Part shown: in pieces, positions 33,854 to 42,190 of the stretch
Position numbering within the stretch: position 1 is the stretch's first letter
Layout: the number at the start of each line of letters is the position of its first letter
Assembly (NCBI GenBank): GCA_019454835.1
Contig: JACFNP010000013.1
Coordinates: 1 to 64,000 of the forward strand
DNA length: 64,000 bases
Direction of reading: 5' to 3'
Source: Rubellimicrobium sp.
GTDB taxonomy: Bacteria; Pseudomonadota; Alphaproteobacteria; Rhodobacterales; Rhodobacteraceae
The notes under the pieces: generated by a model
Seen by the model: only the letters and a program-made list of their open reading frames with translations
The model's database searches: none
Told to the model about the DNA's origin: nothing
Program-made: the position numbers and the translations under genes

Positions 33854-34648
33854 ATGGCCGCAGACATCCTGCGCATTGCGCATCTGCACAAGCATTTCGG
33901 CGGCCTGCACGCGCTGAACGACGTTTCCCTCGTGGTGCGCGAGGGTGAGGTGCTGGCGCTGCTCGGCGATAACGGCGCCGGAAAATCCACTCTCATCAAG
34001 ACGATATCGGGGGTTCACCGCCCCGATTCAGGCGAAATCTTCGTTCGCGACCGTCAGGTGACGATCCGTTCGGCGCGCGATGCGATCGAACTCGGGATCG
34101 AGACCATCCACCAGGACACCTCGCTCGCGCCAGACCTGAGCATCGCGCGCAATCTGTTTCTCGGGCGCGAACCGACACATATGTCGTGGCTCGGGGTTCT
34201 GGCACCGATGCGCCGCGACGAGATCGCCGCCGCCGCGACGCAGCTTCTCGGTCGCGTCGGCATCACCAAGCGCCTTGATGCGGCGGCTCCGGTGCGCATG
34301 CTCTCGGGCGGCGAGCGGCAGTCCATCGCCATCTCGCGGGCCATGCAGTTTGCGGCCAAGGTCATCATTCTCGACGAGCCGACGAACAACCTTGGCGTCG
34401 AGGAAACCAACGGCGTCCTGCGCTTCATCCGCGAGGTGCGCGATGCCGGTCATTCGGTCGTGCTGGTGACGCACAACCTGCACCACGTCTTTCAGGTGGC
34501 GGACCGCGCCGTCGTCATGCGGCAGGGGCAGATCGTCGCGGGCTTCGACATCGCGCTCAGTTCGATGGTCGAGGTCGAGGCTGCCATCACCGGCGCCGAT
34601 GTGGCTGAACTTCTGGCCGCTGGCGCTGCCGCACAGGGAGGTCGCTGA
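33854..34648 (+). CDS. Sugar ABC transporter ATPase, single-domain (FrcA-like)
   Basis: 264 residues if started at ATG 33854, which has GGAGG eight bases upstream; an ATG at 33848 overlapping the permease stop is an alternative that adds two residues. Walker A GDNGAGKST, signature LSGGERQSIAISRAM and Walker B VIILDEPTNNL are all canonical. Single nucleotide-binding domain, unlike the two-domain RbsA type in the importer at 20.8-25.3 kb; this is the FrcA form. It energises the permease encoded upstream as a homodimer. Confidence 0.93.
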   Translation: MAADILRIAHLHKHFGGLHALNDVSLVVREGEVLALLGDNGAGKSTLIKTISGVHRPDSGEIFVRDRQVTIRSARDAIELGIETIHQDTSLAPDLSIARNLFLGREPTHMSWLGVLAPMRRDEIAAAATQLLGRVGITKRLDAAAPVRMLSGGERQSIAISRAMQFAAKVIILDEPTNNLGVEETNGVLRFIREVRDAGHSVVLVTHNLHHVFQVADRAVVMRQGQIVAGFDIALSSMVEVEAAITGADVAELLAAGAAAQGGR

Positions 34649-34649
34649 G

Positions 34650-35831
34650 ATGGTGCAGCTCCACGGACAGACGTATGACGCGCGCTCGCTGCGCGAACGC
34701 ACCGGGATGCTGTCGCAGGTTGCGGGCGTCCGGCTGATGACGCTGGGCGACGGGGTCGAGCGCGGCATCCGGATGCTCGAATTCCGCACCGGCAGCGGGC
34801 TGCGTTTCACCGTGCTGGTGGACCGGGCCATGGACATCGCCGATTGCGAATGGTGCGGCATGTCCGTCGGCTGGCATTCGCCCGCAGGCTTTCGCCATCC
34901 CGGCCTGCACGAATACGAGGGCGAGGGCGGGCTGGCCTGGGCGCGGTCGTTCTCGGGGCTGATGGTGACCTGCGGTCTCGATCACATCCTGTTCATGAAC
35001 GACGTACCCGCCGACAATTATGTCTACGGCCCGAAAAGGACCGTCAGCCATTCGCTGCACGGCCGCATCAGCACGATCCCGGCGCGGCTGACCGGCTATG
35101 GCGAGCGGTGGGAGGGCGAGCGCTGCATTCTCTGGGCCGAGGGAATCGTGCAGCAGTCCGCCGTCTTCGGCGAGGATCTGCATCTGGTCCGCCGGATCGA
35201 GGCCGATGTCGGCGGCAACGAGATCAGGCTGCATGACCGGGTGGTGAATCACGGTTTCTACCGCACGCCGCATATGTTCCTCTACCACATCAACCCGGCA
35301 TGGCCGCTGCTGGACGCGGGCAGCCGCTATCTGGCCCCGATCCGCGATGTGGTCTGGGCGGCCCATGCGGGCGGTGACTACAGCAGGCAGGGCGTGGGCT
35401 ATCGCACCATGCCTGCACCGCAGCACGGCTTTCACGAACAGGTCTGGCAGCACGAGATGGGCGCCGACGCTGCCGGGCGGGTGCCGGTGGCGCTGGTCAA
35501 CGACCGGCTGGCGCTGGGTTTCGAGGTCGAGACGCTGAAGGCGCAATTCCCCTGTCAGTACGAATGGCAGAACTTTCAGGCCGGGCAGTATGCCTTCGGG
35601 ATCGAACCTTCGACGCATCACGTCCTCGGCAACCTCGCCGCGCGCGAGCGGGGCGAGATGATCTGGCTCGATGCGGGCGACGCGCGCCGCTACGACACCA
35701 CATTGCGCATCCTGCCCGACGCCGCAGCCATCGCCGCCAGCGAGGCGCGGATTCGTGCCATTGCGGCACAGCCGGACGAGGACTACCCCGCGCCGTCGGG
35801 CAACCATCTGCCACTGGAGGGGCGATCATGA
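34650..35831 (+). CDS. DUF4432-family aldose-epimerase-like protein
   Basis: 393 residues from ATG 34650 (AGGGAGG upstream). A beta-rich galactose-mutarotase-like fold is suggested by LVDRAMDIADCEWCGMSVGWHSPAGFRHPGL, SGLMVTCGLDHI, HLHLVRRIEADVGG-like strands near the centre and the conserved FLYHINPAWPLLDAGSRY. DUF4432 proteins occur repeatedly beside sugar importers and are thought to be anomer or epimer interconverting enzymes. Close spacing in the operon supports a role early in processing the imported sugar. The exact reaction is unknown. Confidence 0.8.
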   Translation: MVQLHGQTYDARSLRERTGMLSQVAGVRLMTLGDGVERGIRMLEFRTGSGLRFTVLVDRAMDIADCEWCGMSVGWHSPAGFRHPGLHEYEGEGGLAWARSFSGLMVTCGLDHILFMNDVPADNYVYGPKRTVSHSLHGRISTIPARLTGYGERWEGERCILWAEGIVQQSAVFGEDLHLVRRIEADVGGNEIRLHDRVVNHGFYRTPHMFLYHINPAWPLLDAGSRYLAPIRDVVWAAHAGGDYSRQGVGYRTMPAPQHGFHEQVWQHEMGADAAGRVPVALVNDRLALGFEVETLKAQFPCQYEWQNFQAGQYAFGIEPSTHHVLGNLAARERGEMIWLDAGDARRYDTTLRILPDAAAIAASEARIRAIAAQPDEDYPAPSGNHLPLEGRS

Positions 35832-36601
35832 ACGGACAGGACAGCTTCGGCTCGCTGAAGGGGCGCAGGGTGCTGTATACCGGCGCCGCAGGCGGTCTCG
35901 GCCATGAGACGACGCTTGCGCTCCTGCGCACCGGCGCGCGGGTGATTGCGGTCGACAACGATCCCGCCAAGCGCGAGGCGCTGGCGCGCGCAGTTGCCGA
36001 CGAGGGGCTGGACGGGCTCGACCTGCAGGCGCTCGACCTGGCCGACCTGGCGGGGCTGCGCGCGGCGCTGGACGATCTGGCCCGCAGGCACGGCGGCATC
36101 GATGTCGTCTTCAACAACGCGGCAATCTATCCGTCGCGGCCGTTCGAGGACTACACCATCGAGGACTTCCAGCTTGTCCACCGGATCAATGTCGATGCGG
36201 GCATCGTCTGCGTCCAGGCCGCCCTGCCATGGATGCGCGAAAAGGGCTGGGGCCGGATCGTCAACGTGTCCTCCGTGACCGTCAGCGGCGGCTGGGCCGA
36301 CCTGTCACCCTATGTCGAGACCAAGATGGCCGTCATCGGCATGGTGCGTGCCTGGGCGCGCGAGTTCGGCAAATGGGGCATCACCGCCAATGCCGTCGCC
36401 CCCGGCGCGTTCCCGACCGATGCCGAAAAGATTCATCCCGATCTGGTGGCCTATGAACGGCGCATCTACGACCATCAGGCGATCCAGCGGCGGGGCCACC
36501 CCCGCGACATCGCCAATGCGATGATGTTCCTCGCATCCGATGCGGCATCCTTCATCACCGGCCAGACGCTGCATGTCGACGGCGGCTGGGTCATGCATTG
36601 A
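35828..36601 (+). CDS. Short-chain dehydrogenase/reductase
   Basis: 257 residues; ATG 35828 overlaps the preceding stop by four bases. TGAAGGLG cofactor motif near residue 20, NNAAIY, catalytic Ser in VNVSSVTVSGGW and Tyr-x3-Lys in SPYVETKMAVIG, and the normal C-terminal ITGQTLHVDGGW. NAD(P)-dependent oxidation of a sugar hydroxyl to a lactone or keto sugar is expected from its place after the epimerase-like protein. Substrate not determinable. Confidence 0.87.
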   Translation: MNGQDSFGSLKGRRVLYTGAAGGLGHETTLALLRTGARVIAVDNDPAKREALARAVADEGLDGLDLQALDLADLAGLRAALDDLARRHGGIDVVFNNAAIYPSRPFEDYTIEDFQLVHRINVDAGIVCVQAALPWMREKGWGRIVNVSSVTVSGGWADLSPYVETKMAVIGMVRAWAREFGKWGITANAVAPGAFPTDAEKIHPDLVAYERRIYDHQAIQRRGHPRDIANAMMFLASDAASFITGQTLHVDGGWVMH

Positions 36602-36616
36602 GGTCAGGAGGTCTCG

Positions 36617-37810
36617 ATGGGCATTCTTTCAGGTTATCGCGTGCTTGATTGTTCGATCGCCATGGCGGGGCCGTTCGCGGCGCAGCGTCTGGGCGATCTG
36701 GGCGCCGACGTGGTGAAGATCGAGCCGCCGCAGGGTGAATGGCAGCGCCATGTCTCGGCCGGGGGCGCGCAGGGGAACCGGGTCAATGTCTCGTTCCTGT
36801 CGCTGAACCGCAACAAGCGCTCGCTCGCCGTCGATCTGAAATCGCCTGACGGGCGGGCGGTGCTGCTTGAACTGGTGAAGACGGCGGATGTCTTTTTGCA
36901 GAATTACCGCCCCGGCGTCGCAAGGCGCCTAGGAATCGACTATGAAAGCCTGAGCGCCATCAACCCGCGCCTCGTCTATGTGTCGATGTCGGGCTATGGC
37001 GAGGACGGGCCTTATGTGGACTGGCCGGGGCAGGACCTGATCCTGCAGGGCCTGTCCGGCGCCATGCTGTCCGCAGGCCGCGAGGGCGAGGCGCCGAACC
37101 CCGCCGGGCAATACCTTGTCGATGCGGTGACCGCCTATACCGCGTTCGAGGGCGCGCTGGCCGCGCTGCTGCACCGCGAACGCACCGGCGAGGGGCAGCT
37201 TGTCACCGTGAACATGCTCGACGCGATCACCGCGTTGCAGATGCAGGAGCTGTCGGTTTTCACCGTCGCCGGAAAGCCGCAGGCGCGGTCTGCCGAACCC
37301 CATGCCCATGTCTACATCCGCGCGCCCTATGGTGCCTTTGCGACCTCGGACGGGTTCATCATCGTCTCGTTCCCGAACCTCAAGACCTTCGGCGAGGTGA
37401 TCGGCGAGCCGTCCTTCCTGACCATGGAGGACGAGGTCGACGGCTGGACGCAGCGCGACGCCATCTATGCAAGAACCCGCGAGAGGCTGAAGACCCGCAC
37501 CAGCGCCGAATGGTTGGCCGTGCTGCGGGCAGCGGGGATCTGGTGCGGTCCGGTCTATGGCTACGCCGATCTCGTAGCCGACCCGCAGATCGCCCATAAC
37601 GGCAGTTTCGTCGAATACGACCACCCGACCGAGGGCCATGTGAAGACGCCGGGTTTCCCGATCCGCTTCTCGCGCACGCCGTCGGCGGTGGATCGCGGCG
37701 CGCCGTTGGCCGGGCAGCACACACGCGAGGTTCTGGCCGAGGCGGGCTATGACGATGCAACGGTCGAGGCACTGCTGGCGCAAGGTGCACTTGCCGAGAC
37801 AAAGCTCTGA
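36617..37810 (+). CDS. Class III CoA-transferase (CaiB/BaiF family)
   Basis: 397 residues. LDCSIAMAGPFAAQRLGDLGADVVKIEPPQGEW opens the family fold, and the catalytic aspartate falls at Asp169 (QYLVDAVTAYTAFEGAL), the number used by formyl-CoA transferase. FLQNYRPGVARRLGIDYE and YVSMSGYGEDGPY are also typical. These enzymes move CoA between carboxylic acids. In an otherwise sugar-handling operon, this implies that the pathway forms a carboxylic acid that is activated to a CoA thioester before the crotonase encoded next acts on it. Confidence 0.92.
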   Translation: MGILSGYRVLDCSIAMAGPFAAQRLGDLGADVVKIEPPQGEWQRHVSAGGAQGNRVNVSFLSLNRNKRSLAVDLKSPDGRAVLLELVKTADVFLQNYRPGVARRLGIDYESLSAINPRLVYVSMSGYGEDGPYVDWPGQDLILQGLSGAMLSAGREGEAPNPAGQYLVDAVTAYTAFEGALAALLHRERTGEGQLVTVNMLDAITALQMQELSVFTVAGKPQARSAEPHAHVYIRAPYGAFATSDGFIIVSFPNLKTFGEVIGEPSFLTMEDEVDGWTQRDAIYARTRERLKTRTSAEWLAVLRAAGIWCGPVYGYADLVADPQIAHNGSFVEYDHPTEGHVKTPGFPIRFSRTPSAVDRGAPLAGQHTREVLAEAGYDDATVEALLAQGALAETKL

Positions 37811-37823
37811 AAGGGGGGCGAGG

Positions 37824-38594
37824 ATGAGCGGAGAAATTCGGGTCGAACACGAGGGCCACGTCGCCCTTGTCACCATCGACCGCCCGGAAAAGGCCAATGC
37901 CATGACGCCCGAGATGGCCGTGACGCTGGCCGATGTCGTTGCGGGCTTCAACACCGATGACGCGGTGCGCTGCGTCATCATCACCGGCGCGGGCGAGAAG
38001 GCATTCTGCGCGGGGTCCGACATCCGCGAACTCGACCGCTACGATACACCGTGGAACTTTCGCAACCGCGCCGATTACTGCGACCAGATTCGCGCACTGC
38101 AAAAGCCTGTCATCGCCGCCGTGAACGGCTATGCCTTCGGCGGCGGGCTGGAGACGGCGATGGCCTGCGACATCCGGCTGGCCTCGGAAAACGCCACCTT
38201 CGCCGCCCCCGAGATCAAGCTCGGCTGGATCGGCGGCGGCGGCATGGCCTCGGGTCTTGCCCATGCCGTCGGGCCGTCGAATGCGGCGCTGATGATCCTG
38301 ACCGGCGATCCGGTCGATGCGGCGACCGCCGAACGCTGGGGGCTTGTCTCGCAGGTGCTGCCACAGGCCGAACTGCTGCCAGCCGCACGCAGGCTGGCCG
38401 CCACCATCGCCGCGCGCGCACCGATTGCTGCGGAAACCGCCAAGCTGAACCTCAAGGCCGCCTGGGACCTGAGCATCCGCGACGCGATCACCTACGAGAA
38501 AGACCTGCAGACCATCTGCTACGCCACCGAAGACGCCGCCGAGGGCCGCGCCGCCTTCAAGGAAAAACGCGCGCCGGTGTTTCGCAGGAGGTGA
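37824..38594 (+). CDS. Enoyl-CoA hydratase/isomerase (crotonase family)
   Basis: 256 residues from ATG 37824 (AAGGGGGGCGAGG upstream). Oxyanion-hole segments KAFCAGSDIREL (59-70) and NGYAFGGGLETAMACDIRLA (101-120) are normal. Of the two catalytic glutamates of true hydratases, the first is present (Glu130 in AAPEIKLG) but the second position is Leu156 (PSNAALMILTGD), and the usual PGAGGTQRL is replaced by GGGGMASGL. The protein may therefore be an isomerase, lyase or hydrolase on a CoA ester rather than a standard hydratase. Last gene of the sugar operon. Confidence 0.87.
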   Translation: MSGEIRVEHEGHVALVTIDRPEKANAMTPEMAVTLADVVAGFNTDDAVRCVIITGAGEKAFCAGSDIRELDRYDTPWNFRNRADYCDQIRALQKPVIAAVNGYAFGGGLETAMACDIRLASENATFAAPEIKLGWIGGGGMASGLAHAVGPSNAALMILTGDPVDAATAERWGLVSQVLPQAELLPAARRLAATIAARAPIAAETAKLNLKAAWDLSIRDAITYEKDLQTICYATEDAAEGRAAFKEKRAPVFRRR

Positions 38595-38732
38595 AGCCAG
38601 ACGCCCGACCCACGGCCGCGTGACCGGACGCATCCACGTCCTGAACCAGCGCGGCAAGGTGGTGCGGGCCTGCAACCATGCGCATCTGGCGCAGAGGCGG
38701 GGTGAGGGGGGCGGCGCGCGAACCGCATCTTT

Positions 38733-38822
38733 CGTCATTGCGAGGAGGCGCAGCCGACGACGCAACCCCGATGTTGTATGCGAGCGGTCGGGGTTGCTTC
38801 GGCTGCGCCTTGCAATGACGGG
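38733..38822. repeat. Palindromic interspersed repeat, copy 7
   Basis: Full copy between the convergent ends of the crotonase gene and the DUF2218 gene; the right arm is slightly changed (ggctgcgccttgcaatgacgg). The 315-base gap (38595-38909) holds no gene; right of the copy it carries the conserved tail (gacccgcgcagccgcagttc, then gcccgattgccctg). Confidence 0.9.
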
Positions 38823-38909
38823 ATTTTCAGGCGGCGACGCCGTGGCGACCCGCGCAGCCGCAGTTCGCCCGATTGCCCTGATGCCGGGGCCGGGCAATGC
38901 CTGCCGCGC

Positions 38910-39194
38910 TCAGGCCTCGGCCCAGTCCATCCGCTCGAACCCTTCGCGGAACGCAAACCGGGCAAGGTGATCGTCGATGATCGCGCGGGCGCGGGGGGCC
39001 ATTTCCGGGTCATTCAGCGTGATCTCGACCCGCAGTTCCGCGGCGGTGGCGGTAAAGGCCGCCGGGCCGACCGGCAGCGCGGCGTGGCCGTCGCTGTCAC
39101 CGACCTGCACCTCGATCTTGTGGGCGAAATGCTTGAGCAGTTGCTGCATGTAGCGGGCGGCATGGACGGTGGCGTAGGTGCCGGTCAGGGTCAT
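38910..39194 (-). CDS. DUF2218 family protein
   Basis: 94 residues from ATG 39194 (AAGGAA nine bases upstream). Short alpha/beta protein with YATVHAARYMQQLLKHFAHK at the start and LNDPEMAPRARAIIDDHLARFAFREGF near the end, the DUF2218 pattern. Proteins of this family are usually found beside siderophore or iron transport genes, as here, divergent from the siderophore importer. Biochemical role unknown; probably cytoplasmic and iron-linked. Confidence 0.85.
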   Translation of the reverse strand: MTLTGTYATVHAARYMQQLLKHFAHKIEVQVGDSDGHAALPVGPAAFTATAAELRVEITLNDPEMAPRARAIIDDHLARFAFREGFERMDWAEA

Positions 39195-39207
39195 CGCGTA
39201 TTCCTTA

Positions 39208-39223
39208 TCAGAATGGTCAGAAT
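39208..39223. promoter_or_regulatory. Candidate iron-regulatory site between DUF2218 and siderophore-importer genes
   Basis: AT-rich island with a direct repeat, tcagaat-gg-tcagaat, in the 127-base divergent gap. On the minus strand it overlaps a TATATT box suitable as a -10 for the DUF2218 gene. Position suits an iron-responsive repressor; I cannot match it firmly to a Fur, Irr or RirA box. Confidence 0.35.
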
Positions 39224-39321
39224 ATAGCTTTACCGGCGCTGCGCAAGCGGCTAGACGCGCGGGCGCCACCAGCCAGCCTCGGCACGCCACGGCGCATATT
39301 GCAAACGGACGAGGATCCCAG

Positions 39322-40224
39322 ATGCAGCATTCTTCGCTTTTCCCCGCCCTTGCCGCCGCCCTGCTGATGCCCCTTGCGGCGGCCGCAGACGAGGTGACGA
39401 TCAACACCGCACTGGGCGAGGCCACGGTCGAGAGCAGCCCCGCCACCATCGCGGTGTTCGACATCGCCGCCATCGACACGCTTGATGCGCTGGGGGTGCA
39501 GATCGACGGTGTGCCCGGCCCGATCTATCTGGAACGCCTGACCCCGGTGGCCGAGGCGGCAGTGCAGGTGGGATCGCTGTTCGAGCCGGATTACGAAGCG
39601 CTTGCCAACCTCACCCCCGATCTCATCATCGCCGGCGGGCGTTCGGCGGCGGTGGTCCCCGATCTTGGCCGCATCGCCCCGGTGATCGACATGACCATCG
39701 GCGGCGATCTTGTCGCCGACGCGCGCGCGCGCACGCTGGCTTACGGCGCGATCTTCGGCCTTGAGGATCGGGCCGAGGCGCTGGTCGCCGATCTGGATGC
39801 AAGGATCGCCGAGGTCGCCGCCACGGTCGAGGGGCGCGGCAATGCGCTGATCGTGCTGACCAATGGCGGGCAGGTGTCGGCCTATGGTGTCGGGTCGCGC
39901 TTTGGCTGGATTCACGAGGCGCTTGGCCTGCCCGAGGCGGTGCCCGGCGTGGAAACCCGAACCCATGGCGAGGCGATCTCGTTCGAGTTCATCGCCGAGG
40001 CCAACCCTGACTGGCTGATCGTGGTCGATCGCGGTGCTGCCGTCGGGCAAGAGGGCGAATCGGCGCGCGCCACGCTCGACAATCCGCTGGTCACCGGCAC
40101 CACCGCCTGGAGCGCGGGTCAGGTGATCCAAGTCGATCCGGCGGAAATCTACATCTCGGGCGGCGGCTACGGCGCGATCATGCGTGTGGCCGACCAGATC
40201 GGCGCGGCCTTCGCCGGTGAGTGA
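39322..40224 (+). CDS. Siderophore ABC transporter substrate-binding protein (FecB/FatB-like)
   Basis: 300 residues from ATG 39322 (GACGAGGA upstream). Signal peptide LFPALAAALLMPLAAAADE. The mature part has the class III helical-backbone pattern: PATIAVFDIAAIDTLDALGV, FEPDYEALANLTPDLIIAGG, VLTNGGQVSAYGVGSRFGWIHEALGL and EFIAEANPDWLIVVDRG. Such proteins deliver ferric siderophores, here most like the catecholate (ViuP/FatB) group, to FecCD-type permeases. First gene of a four-gene operon. Confidence 0.9.
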   Translation: MQHSSLFPALAAALLMPLAAAADEVTINTALGEATVESSPATIAVFDIAAIDTLDALGVQIDGVPGPIYLERLTPVAEAAVQVGSLFEPDYEALANLTPDLIIAGGRSAAVVPDLGRIAPVIDMTIGGDLVADARARTLAYGAIFGLEDRAEALVADLDARIAEVAATVEGRGNALIVLTNGGQVSAYGVGSRFGWIHEALGLPEAVPGVETRTHGEAISFEFIAEANPDWLIVVDRGAAVGQEGESARATLDNPLVTGTTAWSAGQVIQVDPAEIYISGGGYGAIMRVADQIGAAFAGE

Positions 40225-40245
40225 TCGCAGACGCGCAAGCCCGGC

Positions 40246-41256
40246 ATGAACGGCATCCGCCCGACCTCACTTTCCGCCCGCCCACGCCCCGACACCGGGG
40301 CGCGGGTGCGGCGGTGGCGGCCCTCGCCGCTGGTGCTGTGCGGGATCGCGATCCTCGCGCTGGCGCTGCTGTCGCTGGCACTGGGGGCGGCGCGGCTTGA
40401 GGGGCAGGCGTGGTTCCTGCTGTGGGTGTCGCGCATCCCGCGCACGGCGGCGGCGCTGCTGTGCGGCGCGGCGCTGTCGGTCGCGGGCGTCATCATGCAG
40501 AATCTGGTACGCAACCGTTTTGTCGAACCCTCGACCACCGGCGTGACCGAGGGCGCGATGCTCGGCCTGATCGCCGTCACCCTGCTCGCCCCCGCCGCAC
40601 CTGTGGTGGTGAAGATGCTGGTGGCGGCAGTTGCGGCGCTGGCCTCGCTCGCGGGGTTTCTGGCGCTGTTGCGCGCGGTGCGGCCGCGCGATCCGTTCAT
40701 GGTGCCGCTGATCGGGCTGATCTGGGGCGGCATCCTTGGCGCCGGGGCGACCTGGTTCGCCTGGGGCGCGGACCTCGTGCAATATCTGGGCGCCTGGATG
40801 CAGGGCAGCTTTGCGGGCGCCATCGCCGGGCGTTATGAGCTGCTGTGGATCGCCGGGCTGGTGGCGGTGCTGGCCTATTTCGCCGCCGACCGGCTGACCA
40901 TCGTTTCCCTGGGCGAGGCGCGGGCGGCGGGCCTTGGCCTGAACCCGGCGCGGGTGATCCGCTTCGGCCTTGCGGCGGTGGCGGTGGTGACCGCGCTGGT
41001 GGTGGTCACCGTCGGGTCGGTACCGTTTCTGGGGTTGGTGGTGCCCAATATCGTCTCGCGGATCATGGGCGACAACCTGCGCCGCAGCCTGCCGGTGGTG
41101 GCCGCTGCCGGGGCGGCGCTGACGCTGGGCGCCGATATCATCGGCCGGGTGATCCGCTGGCCCTATGAAATCCCCGTGGGGACCGTGCTCGGCGTTGCGG
41201 GCGCGGCGATCTTTCTGGTGCTGCTCATGCGCTCGCCCGCCCGCCATGCGAGTTGA
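40246..41256 (+). CDS. Siderophore ABC transporter permease (FecCD family), first
   Basis: 336-residue membrane protein. LLCGAALSVAGVIMQNLVRNRFVEPSTTGVTEGAMLGL matches the conserved start of FecCD permeases (GAxLaxaGxxxQxxxRNPLaxPxxLG), and VPFLGLVVPNIVSRIMGDNLRRSLPVVAAAGA is the cytoplasmic coupling region. The last codons overlap the next permease gene. Confidence 0.92.
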   Translation: MNGIRPTSLSARPRPDTGARVRRWRPSPLVLCGIAILALALLSLALGAARLEGQAWFLLWVSRIPRTAAALLCGAALSVAGVIMQNLVRNRFVEPSTTGVTEGAMLGLIAVTLLAPAAPVVVKMLVAAVAALASLAGFLALLRAVRPRDPFMVPLIGLIWGGILGAGATWFAWGADLVQYLGAWMQGSFAGAIAGRYELLWIAGLVAVLAYFAADRLTIVSLGEARAAGLGLNPARVIRFGLAAVAVVTALVVVTVGSVPFLGLVVPNIVSRIMGDNLRRSLPVVAAAGAALTLGADIIGRVIRWPYEIPVGTVLGVAGAAIFLVLLMRSPARHAS

Positions 41257-42190
41257 GCGGCTGGCGCTGCCGGGGCTGGCGCTGCTGGTCGCCTGCGCGC
41301 TGTTCCTGTGCTGGGGCCTGTCGGGGCGCGTCTGGTTCATCCTTGAACTGCGGGCGGTAAAGCTGCTGGCGCTGGTCGTGGTCGGCGCTTCGGTCGGGGT
41401 CGGCACCGTGCTGTTCCAGACCGTGACCGGCAACCGCATCCTGACCCCCGGCATCCTCGGATTCGATTCGCTGTTCCTGTTCCTGCAAACCCTGCTGGTG
41501 ATGGGGCTGGGCGGCATCGGTTTTGCCGGCCTGCCCGCGACGCCGAAATTCCTGATCGAGGCGGCGCTGATGATGGTCGCGGCAACCGCGCTCTTCGGCC
41601 TGCTGGTGCTGCGCGGCCCGCGCGACCTGACCAGGGTACTGCTGATCGGCGTAGTGCTGGGCGCGCTGCTGCGCTCGCTGGCCGCGCTGATGCAGAGGCT
41701 GATGGACCCCAGCGAATTCGCCATGGTGCAGGGCGCGATGTTCGCCAGTTTCGGCTCGGTGGACCGGGCCAGCCTTGCCGTCACCACCGCGCTGGTGGTG
41801 CCGATGCTGGCGCTGGCCTTCGCGCTGGCGCCACGGCTGGACGTGATGGCGCTGGGGCGGACACGGGCGGTGGCGCTGGGGCTGCGGTTCGACCTGCTGA
41901 CATTGGGCATTCTGGCCCTGGTCGCCGGGCTGACGGCGGTGGGCACGGCGCTGGTGGGGCCGATCTCGTTTCTGGGGCTGCTGGTGGCCGCGCTGGCGCA
42001 TGGCGTCACGGGCAGCCACCGCCACGCAGCGCTGTTGCCCGCCGCAGCGATGATCGGGGCCGGGGTGCTGGTGATCGGCCAATGGCTGTTCGAGCGCGTG
42101 CTGGTGCAGCAATCCTCGCTTGCCGTGGTGATCGAGTTTCTGGGCGGGCTGGTGTTCCTTGCCCTCGTCATAAAGGGGGCGCGGCGATGA
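41246..42190 (+). CDS. Siderophore ABC transporter permease (FecCD family), second
   Basis: 314 residues from ATG 41246, overlapping the first permease by 11 bases. GTVLFQTVTGNRILTPGILGFDSLFLFLQ and VGPISFLGLLVAALAHGVTGSHRHAALLPAAAMIGAG mark the family. Forms a heterodimeric channel with the preceding gene product. Its stop overlaps the ATPase start (ATGA). Confidence 0.92.
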   Translation: MRVERLALPGLALLVACALFLCWGLSGRVWFILELRAVKLLALVVVGASVGVGTVLFQTVTGNRILTPGILGFDSLFLFLQTLLVMGLGGIGFAGLPATPKFLIEAALMMVAATALFGLLVLRGPRDLTRVLLIGVVLGALLRSLAALMQRLMDPSEFAMVQGAMFASFGSVDRASLAVTTALVVPMLALAFALAPRLDVMALGRTRAVALGLRFDLLTLGILALVAGLTAVGTALVGPISFLGLLVAALAHGVTGSHRHAALLPAAAMIGAGVLVIGQWLFERVLVQQSSLAVVIEFLGGLVFLALVIKGARR

